NCBI GenBank assembly: GCA_015655365.1
Contig: JAATFE010000349.1
Location: 1-5,413, forward strand
Direction: 5' to 3'
Source: Terriglobales bacterium
Lineage (GTDB): Bacteria; Acidobacteriota; Terriglobia; Terriglobales; Acidobacteriaceae
DNA: 5,413 nt
Both the position numbers and the translations under genes were made by a program. Positions 1 to 5,022 of this stretch are shown here, one piece after another; position 1 is the first letter of the stretch; every line of letters begins with the position of its first letter. The notes below the pieces were generated by a model. It had not been told where the DNA came from. It saw only the letters and a program-made list of their open reading frames with translations, and did no database searches.

Positions 1-353
1 AGGCTCGCCGTCACGATGGGCGCATAGCTGCCCGCTGCCGCCGATGTGCTGCCGGTAAAGGTGAGCGTTCCGGAAGGGCCGCCGTTGGCAACCGCGAATT
101 GCCCCGTGACACCGACCGGCAGCCCGCTCACGGCGACCGAAGCGGTTCCGGTGGGTCCCGCGATGGTAACCGGGACCTGAACCGTCGCTCCGTCCTGGGG
201 CACAACAACCGTTGCACTGCCCAGAGAGAGGGACAGCGTCGCCGGCTGCACGGGGGCGGAATTCCCTCTCCCATCGCATCCGGCCGCACCCAGTGCAAAT
301 CCCAATGCAGCGATGCCAACGATCGAACCAGGCAATCGACGTGCGAAAGACAT
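1..353 (-). CDS. Ig-like repeat surface lipoprotein, N-terminal part (runs off left edge)
   Basis: The ORF starts with ATG at 353 and stays open to base 1, giving 117 codons. Residues 1-26 form a lipoprotein signal: an RR-containing n-region, a hydrophobic stretch around residues 10-24, and a lipobox ending Ala-Ala-Gly-Cys with Cys26 as the predicted lipidated residue. The mature part is rich in Thr, Ser, Val and Gly. It reads as a beta-sandwich (Ig-like) unit, with motifs such as SGLPVGVTGQF followed by GTLTFTGSTSAAAGSY, a pattern common in large acidobacterial surface proteins. The likely place is the outer face of a membrane and the role structural or binding; no catalytic motif is visible. 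A G-rich stretch (GGTGGGGG) ends about 7 bases before the ATG and may serve as ribosome binding site. It is the last gene of a same-strand run, 182 bases beyond the radical SAM stop. The C-terminal part, which could hold more repeats or another domain, is not in the window. Confidence 0.8.
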   Translation of the reverse strand, partial: MSFARRLPGSIVGIAALGFALGAAGCDGRGNSAPVQPATLSLSLGSATVVVPQDGATVQVPVTIAGPTGTASVAVSGLPVGVTGQFAVANGGPSGTLTFTGSTSAAAGSYAPIVTAS

Positions 354-535
354 GAACGACCCCCACCGGAATGAACTCGGCTACTCCATCGAGTCGATTA
401 TTGCATTTTCCGAAGAGGCGTAATCCAAGTTGAAAGGCTCAAAGCTGGCCTGGCCGTCCACATTGCGCGGGCCACCGCATGGTTTCGTGCAGAGCCCCGC
501 GGCTCCGCACAAAGTTCACCAACCGGCAAGCAGAG
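354..535. other. intergenic region between radical SAM gene and lipoprotein gene
   Basis: These 182 bases hold no supportable gene. They contain the stem-loop at 487-510, described separately, and a short near-palindrome ATCGAGTCGAT around 388-398. The lipoprotein gene must be started from here or by read-through. An AT-richer patch lies around 395-410, but no pair of -35 and -10 boxes with normal spacing is convincing. Confidence 0.5.
487..510 (-). terminator. possible terminator hairpin after the radical SAM gene
   Basis: GTGC and GCAC pair on the outside, and GAGCC and GGCTC pair on the inside across one A/C mismatch, closing a four-base loop. The hairpin begins 25 bases beyond the radical SAM stop codon. 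On the minus strand it is followed by GAAACC rather than a T-run, so it is not a canonical intrinsic terminator. It could instead protect the mRNA 3' end or act with Rho. Confidence 0.3.
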
Positions 536-2134
536 CTACTCCTTGGAAATCACAGGGAAGGGCTGTGGAATTTGGCGGCCGTCTGCGCCTGCCAACGCGG
601 CCCGAGCGATGCCGATCAAGCCCAGGTCCCACACCGGCGCCTTCAGATTAGGCATGGGCTTCGCCTGAAACAGCTTCTTACACTGGTGAGCCGTCCATCG
701 CGCCCAAGCCTTCGATTTCTTGCGGCGAGCGCTGTCGGTGGAGATGCCCGTCCCTGCATACATCTGCCGGTAGAGCTTCGAAAGAAAGATGAAGCCCAGC
801 CTCGCTCTCAAATTCGGCGTGCAGTCCGAGCGCTTCCAGATAGCGCCCCAGGTGTAGAACCTGTCCCACACCTTCTGGGTGCGCTCCCGGATCTCATCGG
901 AACTCATGGTGGGATGCGGAGTAAACATCTTGGGCCGCACTTCGGTAGGAATCATCCAATAGCGGGTAATCGGAACGTCGCCCACCATGGTGGGATTCTG
1001 CGCCTGTTCCTTCTCCCATCGCGCAAAGTCCACGGTCCCCGGAAACGGCGTCATCATGACGAACTGGGCAAACGTCACGCCCGCCTTCATCGCCATCTCG
1101 ACCGTGGCATCGAAGGTCGCAGGCTTGTCCGTGGGCAACCCGAAGATGAACGAACCGAGCACATGGACTCCGTGCTCTTTGAATGTTTGCAACTGCTTTG
1201 CCAGTGCGTTGCCGGAGAGGTTCCAATCCTTGAAGACCGCTTTCAGGCCTTCCGGCGTTACCGCCTCCACGCCTACCAGCGCACCCTTGATGTGAGCCTT
1301 ATTCATCGCATCGAGGAATGCGCCGTCCTCGCCCGCTTCCATGGTCATCTGGGTAAAGAACACCATGTCTTTGGGCAGCTTGGCCATCTCTTCCATCAAC
1401 TGGAATCGCTCGGCGCGAATGGCTGTGAGCTCTTCCAGCCTGGCAACGTTGTTCTGTTCCCGAGCCAGGCGCAGATCGGTGTGCGTCACGGGATAAAAAT
1501 TGTCGTCGGCCAGGGCAATGAAGCGAAAGCCGAGCCGCCGCAGAGCGACGATCTCGTCGATCACGCGGTGAAACTGCCTCTGGCGGGGCTTCTGCCCGTC
1601 CGTACGCCAGACACTGCAAAAGGAGCAATGCTTGGGACACCCGCGAATGGTCTGCACCGAGGCCCACATATATTTTTCGGCATCGATCAGGTCCCATCGC
1701 GCGGCCAGGAACTGGTCGCCTTCGATTCGCCCGCCTTCGTAGATCTTCTCTGGAGCGCCCGCCATGCAATCGACTACAGCCTTGCCCCAGGCCACGTCGC
1801 CGTCGCCTTTGACCACGGCGTGGGCTTCGCCGAGCGACAGCGCCTCTTCCGGAAACAGCGTAGCGTGAATTCCGCCGTAGACGACCCAGGCTCCGCAAGC
1901 CCGCGCTATTCGGCCAACCGCATAGCCACGCAAGGCATTGCCTGTGTGCACGCTGATGCCGACAATATCTCCCGGCTGAATGCTCTCCGGCACAATCTGC
2001 TCCAGCGACTCATCCACCAGAATGGGATCTCCCGCCACTGCGGGTGTTGCTGCCGCCAGGACAAACAGCCATCTGGGAGTAATGACGGCTGTGCCGAATG
2101 AATTATCGCTTGGGTTCACAAGATGAACTCTCAT
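536..2134 (-). CDS. B12-binding-domain radical SAM enzyme, substrate unknown
   Basis: A 532-residue protein. Residues about 1-130 look like a Rossmann-type cobalamin-binding domain: the start MRVHLVNPSD, then DIVGISVHTGN near 56-66 and VVYGGIHATLFPEEAL near 84-99. It lacks the classic DxHxxG motif, as many members of this class do. Residues about 155-370 form the radical SAM core, with the [4Fe-4S] motif CxxxCxxC at Cys166, Cys170 and Cys173 (RGCPKHCSFC), then ADDNFY at 209-214, a GVE motif near 288-290 and FIFGLP near 329-334. The C-terminal ~100 residues are basic and include an RRKKSK patch at 470-475. Such enzymes use S-adenosylmethionine and often methylcobalamin to alter unreactive carbons; relatives include the hopanoid methylase HpnP and various lipid- or natural-product-modifying proteins. 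The substrate cannot be read from the sequence. ATG at 2134 is preferred over the in-frame TTG at 2251 because GGAAAGG lies 9 bases upstream and the first residues match the usual family start. Confidence 0.88.
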   Translation of the reverse strand: MRVHLVNPSDNSFGTAVITPRWLFVLAAATPAVAGDPILVDESLEQIVPESIQPGDIVGISVHTGNALRGYAVGRIARACGAWVVYGGIHATLFPEEALSLGEAHAVVKGDGDVAWGKAVVDCMAGAPEKIYEGGRIEGDQFLAARWDLIDAEKYMWASVQTIRGCPKHCSFCSVWRTDGQKPRQRQFHRVIDEIVALRRLGFRFIALADDNFYPVTHTDLRLAREQNNVARLEELTAIRAERFQLMEEMAKLPKDMVFFTQMTMEAGEDGAFLDAMNKAHIKGALVGVEAVTPEGLKAVFKDWNLSGNALAKQLQTFKEHGVHVLGSFIFGLPTDKPATFDATVEMAMKAGVTFAQFVMMTPFPGTVDFARWEKEQAQNPTMVGDVPITRYWMIPTEVRPKMFTPHPTMSSDEIRERTQKVWDRFYTWGAIWKRSDCTPNLRARLGFIFLSKLYRQMYAGTGISTDSARRKKSKAWARWTAHQCKKLFQAKPMPNLKAPVWDLGLIGIARAALAGADGRQIPQPFPVISKE

Positions 2135-2143
2135 CGAATCCAA

Positions 2144-2150
2144 CCTTTCC
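2144..2150 (-). promoter_or_regulatory. ribosome binding site of the radical SAM gene
   Basis: GGAAAGG on the minus strand, 9 bases before the ATG at 2134. It supports this start over the upstream TTG at 2251, whose extra 39 residues are Arg-rich and unlike the family. Confidence 0.65.
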
Positions 2151-2170
2151 TCGTGCGAGTATGGTGGTCT

Positions 2171-2192
2171 CAGAGAGCGGCTTCGCCGTCTG
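2171..2192 (-). other. bulged stem-loop in the radical SAM leader
   Basis: CAGA (2171-2174) pairs with TCTG (2189-2192), and CGGC (2178-2181) pairs with GCCG (2185-2188) around a three-base loop, leaving a three-base bulge. It lies between the stronger hairpin at 2202-2223 and the ribosome binding site, so both could fold in the same leader RNA. It is modest on its own. Confidence 0.35.
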
Positions 2193-2201
2193 ACAAAACG
2201 G

Positions 2202-2223
2202 CTGCGGAGATATGTCTCCGCAG
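2202..2223 (-). other. perfect 9-bp stem-loop in the radical SAM leader, attenuator-like
   Basis: CTGCGGAGA and TCTCCGCAG pair perfectly around a four-base loop. On the minus strand the stem is followed after CCG by TTTT, giving it some likeness to an intrinsic terminator placed about 68 bases upstream of the radical SAM start. It could attenuate transcription, stabilise the leader or be a protein site. No conserved cobalamin riboswitch box was recognised around it. Confidence 0.45.
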
Positions 2224-2289
2224 AGTTGTCGGTACCGAGTCTTCCCGCCAAGCATTTTCGAGTCTACAGGCTGGTTGGGAAGCCCAAAT

Positions 2290-2303
2290 GGTCAATATTG
2301 ACC
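2290..2303. promoter_or_regulatory. 14-bp perfect palindrome, candidate operator
   Basis: GGTCAATATTGACC is identical on both strands. It lies about 155 bases upstream of the radical SAM start. On the minus strand its right half contains TTGACC, close to a -35 box, but no good -10 follows at normal spacing. A symmetric site of this length in an intergenic region is typical for a dimeric DNA-binding protein. The cognate regulator cannot be named. Confidence 0.5.
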
Positions 2304-2312
2304 TTTTTGTGC

Positions 2313-2363
2313 CGGATGAAAAGCGAATCGGATGAAGACTTGGAGAATATTTCTGTTCATCCG
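2313..2363. repeat. three copies of the 8-mer CGGATGAA (two direct, one inverted)
   Basis: CGGATGAA occurs at 2313-2320 and 2329-2336, and its inverse TTCATCCG at 2356-2363. The two direct copies start 16 bases apart. The second and third form an inverted pair with 19 bases between them. The cluster sits next to the palindrome at 2290-2303, in the gap between the RibBA-like gene and the radical SAM gene. It may be an iterated protein-binding site. Confidence 0.45.
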
Positions 2364-2371
2364 CCTATCGA

Positions 2372-2411
2372 TTCGGGGCGGTCCGCGTGAAGCCCGCGGA
2401 GCCGCCCCGAA
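2372..2411 (-). terminator. large bulged hairpin just after the RibBA-like stop
   Basis: TTCGGGGCGG (2372-2381) pairs with CCGCCCCGAA (2402-2411), and TCCGCG pairs with CGCGGA inside it, with a single bulged G at 2401 and a seven-base loop. The 16 base pairs are mostly G-C, and the hairpin begins 7 bases after the stop codon. On the minus strand it is followed by TCGATAGG, so there is no U-tract. It probably ends or protects the transcript, but it is not a textbook intrinsic terminator. Confidence 0.6.
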
Positions 2412-2418
2412 ATTGGCC

Positions 2419-3747
2419 TCACAGCACGCGGCTGCACTCCTCGATTGGAATGGCCACTTGCTCGACGATCTCCAGGCCAAAGCCTTCGAGAGCGGGAATG
2501 TGCATAGGGGTATTCGAGAGCAGACGGATGCGCTGGATGCCAAGGTCCGAAAGGATCTGGCCGCCTAGTCCGATGGCGCGCAGAATACGGCCGCTGCGGT
2601 CTTGCGAACCTTCGCGCGCGCGCAACTCCTGGTGCAGAACCAGGCGCGCACCAGGCGTCTCCGGCAAAGAGACGCTGTCCAAGGGGTCAATCGCCGCTTC
2701 CGCAACCGGCGCACGGTCGATTTCAAACCCGCGCGAAGTGTTGTGGAGATAAAGCACAACGCCGCATCCAGCTTCGGCAATCATGCGCATGGACTGGTCG
2801 AGGGTCTCGCGGCAATGGCAGTCGGCGGCAAAGACGTCTCCAGCCGTGCAGCGGGTATGTACACGAACCAGGACGGCGCGCGGACACGGAGTCTCGGCGG
2901 ACGCCACGGTGCCAAAATCGCTGTCGGCGGCGGTTTCCGCGGAGACGCAGGGCGCGGGACCGCCGTGAATTGCCGGGCAGTCCTCGCAAAGGTCGCCGCG
3001 CACCAGCGCAATGTGACTTTCGCCGCCGTTGACTTCGCTCTCATAGGCGATCATGCGGAACTCGCCGTAGCGGGTCTGGATGCGGCTCTCGCCGGCACGG
3101 ACAATGTAGCGTTCGTGGCGCAAACGGTAACGGATCAGCTCCGCCACGGTGAGGATGAGAAGCCCGTGTTCCTTGCAGAAAGGGATGAGGTCGGGAATAC
3201 GGGCCATTTGGCCATCATCGCGCATGATCTCGCAGATGACACCGGAGGGGGTAAGGCCGGCCAGGCGAGCCAAGTCGACGGAAGCCTCGGTTTGCCCTGC
3301 GCGCACCAGCACGCCGCCCTTGCGCGCACGCAGGGGGAAGACGTGGCCGGGACGGGCCAGATCGGTATAGCTGCAGTTCGGATCGATGACGGTGCGGATG
3401 GTATGCGACCGGTCCGCGGCCGAGATGCCGGTAGTGACGCCTTCGCGCGCCTCGATGGACTCGGTGAACGCCGTGCCGAACCGGGAGGAGTTCTGCTGGG
3501 ACATGGGAAAGAGGCGCAGATAATCGGCGCGCTCCTCGGTCAGGGTCATACAGATGAGGCCGCGTCCGTAGCGGGCCATGAAATTAATGGCTTCCGGGGT
3601 CACAAACTCGGAAGCAAGGGTCAGGTCGCCCTCGTTTTCGCGGTCTTCGTCGTCGACGACAACGACCATACGGCCGGCGCGGATTTCGGCAATTGCGCCG
3701 GGGACGTCGGTAAAGGGGGGCTCGATGGTGCGTACGTTATTGGGCAT
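2419..3747 (-). CDS. ribBA: RibBA-like protein: DHBP synthase with degenerate GTP cyclohydrolase II half
   Basis: 442 residues, cytosolic. Residues about 10-208 are DHBP synthase (RibB), which turns ribulose 5-phosphate into 3,4-dihydroxy-2-butanone 4-phosphate and formate for riboflavin. Visible motifs are [11 protein letters not shown] (32-42), YGRGLICM (60-67), [15 protein letters not shown] (99-113), RPGHVFPLR (132-140) and GVICEIM (169-175). The usual GHTEA motif is GQTEA here (Gln152). Residues about 209-442 match GTP cyclohydrolase II in outline: Cys300, Cys310 and Cys312 recall the zinc ligands, and GLGGQIL (393-399) and [10 protein letters not shown] (420-429) are kept. The RQEGRGIG segment, however, reads HNTSRGFE (335-342), and about 30 residues with extra cysteines are inserted near 253-288. 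The second half may therefore be inactive, as reported for RibBX proteins. ATG at 3747 is chosen because AGGAA lies about 8 bases upstream. No other rib gene is nearby and no FMN riboswitch was recognised. Confidence 0.9.
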   Translation of the reverse strand: MPNNVRTIEPPFTDVPGAIAEIRAGRMVVVVDDEDRENEGDLTLASEFVTPEAINFMARYGRGLICMTLTEERADYLRLFPMSQQNSSRFGTAFTESIEAREGVTTGISAADRSHTIRTVIDPNCSYTDLARPGHVFPLRARKGGVLVRAGQTEASVDLARLAGLTPSGVICEIMRDDGQMARIPDLIPFCKEHGLLILTVAELIRYRLRHERYIVRAGESRIQTRYGEFRMIAYESEVNGGESHIALVRGDLCEDCPAIHGGPAPCVSAETAADSDFGTVASAETPCPRAVLVRVHTRCTAGDVFAADCHCRETLDQSMRMIAEAGCGVVLYLHNTSRGFEIDRAPVAEAAIDPLDSVSLPETPGARLVLHQELRAREGSQDRSGRILRAIGLGGQILSDLGIQRIRLLSNTPMHIPALEGFGLEIVEQVAIPIEECSRVL

Positions 3748-3755
3748 AGCCACAA

Positions 3756-3760
3756 TTCCT
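3756..3760 (-). promoter_or_regulatory. ribosome binding site of the RibBA-like gene
   Basis: AGGAA on the minus strand, 8 bases before the ATG at 3747. It decides this start over an in-frame TTG at 3789, which lies inside the upstream terminator stem. Confidence 0.65.
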
Positions 3761-3788
3761 ATTCTCGCCCATCGAGCCCCATACAGCA

Positions 3789-3814
3789 AAAGCGCCGCCC
3801 GAAGGCGGCGCTTT
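3789..3814 (-). terminator. intrinsic terminator with UUCG tetraloop, after the 75-residue gene
   Basis: AAAGCGCCGCC and GGCGGCGCTTT form a perfect 11-bp stem. On the minus strand the loop is TTCG closed by C-G, the very stable cUUCGg tetraloop, and the stem runs into TTTT. It starts 23 bases after the stop codon at 3838. It should end the small gene's transcript and insulate it from the RibBA-like gene, whose start is only 41 bases further on. Confidence 0.85.
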
Positions 3815-3837
3815 AGTGGAGCTTGCAGGAAAAAGGC

Positions 3838-4065
3838 TTACAACGTCGATTCGATCTCGAAACCCCAAGCCTCGAGGAGGGCCTCAGGAATATACTTGGA
3901 ATTCTTGTTCCGACGAGCCCACTCCCGTAGGCGGGTAGACCGGATGTATTGATCCGGGCTGAGCTTGAACTCCTTCACGATCTGTTCGAAGGAGGTCACT
4001 GTGGGCACAACCGGGCCAATGGGCTCCGGCTTGCCCCAATTCGGATTTCCACGACGCTTTGCCAT
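3838..4065 (-). CDS. small basic protein of unknown function (75 residues)
   Basis: ATG at 4065 with AAGGA 10 bases upstream. A longer reading from a TTG at 4149 is possible but adds a Cys-containing tail with no support and would start at about the predicted transcription start. The protein begins [15 protein letters not shown], a basic, Pro- and Gly-rich and probably flexible segment. It continues with a likely helical part, [15 protein letters not shown] (26-40), then a basic stretch [17 protein letters not shown] (42-58) and [14 protein letters not shown] (60-73). No signal peptide, membrane segment or known catalytic motif is visible. The many Arg and Lys residues would suit binding to nucleic acid or ribosomes, but this is only an inference. 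The gene has its own promoter (4161-4189) and a strong terminator (3789-3814), so it appears to be a single-gene unit. I do not recognise its family. Confidence 0.75.
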   Translation of the reverse strand: MAKRRGNPNWGKPEPIGPVVPTVTSFEQIVKEFKLSPDQYIRSTRLREWARRNKNSKYIPEALLEAWGFEIESTL

Positions 4066-4075
4066 CGATTTGGTG

Positions 4076-4080
4076 TCCTT
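4076..4080 (-). promoter_or_regulatory. ribosome binding site of the 75-residue gene
   Basis: AAGGA on the minus strand, 10 bases before the ATG at 4065. It supports the short reading that begins MAKRRGN. Confidence 0.6.
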
Positions 4081-4160
4081 AATGAGGTAATGATCTGTGG
4101 GTGTACATCCTCCGACGCAGGCTGGGGAGTCCTGCCGATCCTGAGGCAATTTAGATTCTT

Positions 4161-4189
4161 ATTTTAAGGATATTTTCTTCAAAAATCAA
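4161..4189 (-). promoter_or_regulatory. sigma-70-type promoter of the 75-residue gene
   Basis: On the minus strand TTGATT (4184-4189) and TAAAAT (4161-4166) are 17 bases apart, matching four and five of six consensus bases. The surroundings are AT-rich. Transcription would start near 4154, giving a leader of about 90 bases before the ATG at 4065. Confidence 0.7.
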
Positions 4190-4271
4190 TAGCAAAATGC
4201 GGTACGCACGCCCAGTGGTCAGACCATGGACTTTTCTCGCTTTCACTCGCATCTACATGCTAAATAAGCAC

Positions 4272-4299
4272 TTGACACGGTAATAACTCAATTTTTACA
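4272..4299 (+). promoter_or_regulatory. possible promoter of the secreted-protein gene
   Basis: TTGACA at 4272-4277 is a perfect -35 box. The best -10 at 16 bases spacing is TTTACA (4294-4299), matching only three of six bases. Transcription would start near 4306, about 60 bases before the ATG at 4366. The weak -10 suggests low or activator-assisted use. Confidence 0.45.
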
Positions 4300-4327
4300 G
4301 GGTAAATCGCGTTCTTTTTTCGGTAAA
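4279..4327 (+). repeat. three GGTAAW repeats at 21-22 base spacing
   Basis: GGTAAT at 4279, GGTAAA at 4301 and GGTAAA at 4322 start 22 and 21 bases apart, about two helical turns, so they would face the same side of the DNA. They overlap and follow the candidate promoter of the plus-strand gene. The motif is short and could be chance. Confidence 0.25.
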
Positions 4328-4365
4328 ACTGGCATTGGGTGGCCCTCTGGTGGGACGATACTCTT

Positions 4366-4965
4366 ATGACAACATCCTGGCGAATGCTGACGGGCAGTCT
4401 TCTGCTCCTGGCCAGCGCAGTGGCGCCTTCTTGCGCCGTGGAACTGAAGGTGAGCCGCGACGTGCTACAGCGAACCCTCAAGCAGCAACTCTTCAGCGGT
4501 CCGAACGGACGCTACTATCTCAAGGGCACCGCCCAGACCCCCTGCTTCGTTTATGCCGACGATGCGCAGCTCAACTTTGTTCAGGACCGTGTCGTGGTCG
4601 TGATCAAGGCCCATGCCAAACTGGGCAAGACTTTCCGCAATTCATGCCTGGGAATCTCGCTGGACAGCGCCCCCCAGGTATCGCTCGCTCCCATCGGCGA
4701 GGGCGAAACGATCGGTTTTCGCGACGCCCGCCTGGACAAGGTCGTGGATCAGAAAGAGCTGAACTTCTTCATCACGCCCTTCCTGAGCCACCAGCTTCCG
4801 TCGAGCATGAAGATCAATGCCGCCGACCTGCTGCGCAAATCGCTGACCGGGGCAACCGCGGCCACCGGATTCAAGGTGACGCTGGACAAGCTGAATGTCC
4901 ACTCCATGCATACCCAGGGCGACGACCTGGTTGTCGATGTGGACGGCGATATCAGCGTTCGATAG
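4366..4965 (+). CDS. secreted protein of unknown family (199 residues)
   Basis: Residues 1-24 are a Sec signal peptide: a short n-region with Arg6, a hydrophobic core LTGSLLLLASAVA and a likely cut after Ser-Cys-Ala before VELKVS. The residues before Cys23 (Ala-Pro-Ser) fit a lipobox poorly, so a soluble periplasmic or exported protein is more likely than a lipoprotein. The mature part alternates hydrophobic and polar residues, as in RVVVVIKAHAKLG (75-87) and DDLVVDVDGDISV (186-198), which suggests beta strands. Cys60 and Cys94 could form a disulfide. No catalytic motif is seen. The outline loosely recalls periplasmic lipid-binding-type proteins such as the YceB/DUF1439 group, but I cannot confirm this. 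ATG at 4366 is preferred over GTG at 4339 because it gives a compact signal peptide and has GGGA about 10 bases upstream. ATG at 4384 is another option. It is divergent from the 75-residue gene and convergent with the oxidoreductase. Confidence 0.75.
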   Translation: MTTSWRMLTGSLLLLASAVAPSCAVELKVSRDVLQRTLKQQLFSGPNGRYYLKGTAQTPCFVYADDAQLNFVQDRVVVVIKAHAKLGKTFRNSCLGISLDSAPQVSLAPIGEGETIGFRDARLDKVVDQKELNFFITPFLSHQLPSSMKINAADLLRKSLTGATAATGFKVTLDKLNVHSMHTQGDDLVVDVDGDISVR

Positions 4966-4984
4966 AACTCCGCCAACTGGTTGA

Positions 4985-5004
4985 ACTGCCCATGACGGGG
5001 CGGT
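4985..5004 (+). terminator. weak hairpin between the convergent genes
   Basis: ACTGCCC (4985-4991) pairs with GGGCGGT (4998-5004), including one T-G wobble, around a six-base loop, 19 bases after the stop of the secreted-protein gene. The wobble pairs only in the plus-strand RNA, so it favours that direction. There is no T-run. Confidence 0.25.
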
Positions 5005-5022
5005 CCAGCCAGTCCGGGCGGC

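Noticed and set aside
99..374. Small plus-strand open frame opposite the lipoprotein gene
   Set aside because: The minus strand has a convincing lipoprotein signal and Ig-like sequence. This frame is Arg- and Gly-rich and has no features.
479..2101. Long plus-strand open frame (540 codons) opposite the radical SAM gene
   Set aside because: Its translation is rich in His and Arg with no domain motifs, and it is fully antisense to a gene with a clear CxxxCxxC motif. It is a shadow produced by GC-rich codon use.
2229..2238. Ten-base palindrome TCGGTACCGA
   Set aside because: It is short, expected by chance at this base composition, and not linked to any other signal.
2135..2371. Cobalamin riboswitch upstream of the B12-binding radical SAM gene
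   Set aside because: Hairpins are present, but the conserved B12-box sequence was not found on the minus strand.
2602..3816. Long plus-strand open frame (404 codons) opposite the RibBA-like gene
   Set aside because: It is antisense to well-conserved RibB motifs, low in recognisable structure, and it crosses the terminator at 3789-3814. It is a shadow frame.
3748..3837. FMN riboswitch upstream of the RibBA-like gene
   Set aside because: The space before the upstream gene is too short and is filled by a terminator. None of the conserved RFN-element boxes was recognised.
4216..4226. Short inverted repeat TGGTC-A-GACCA
   Set aside because: Five-base arms with a one-base centre are common by chance, and it is not placed at a clear promoter element.
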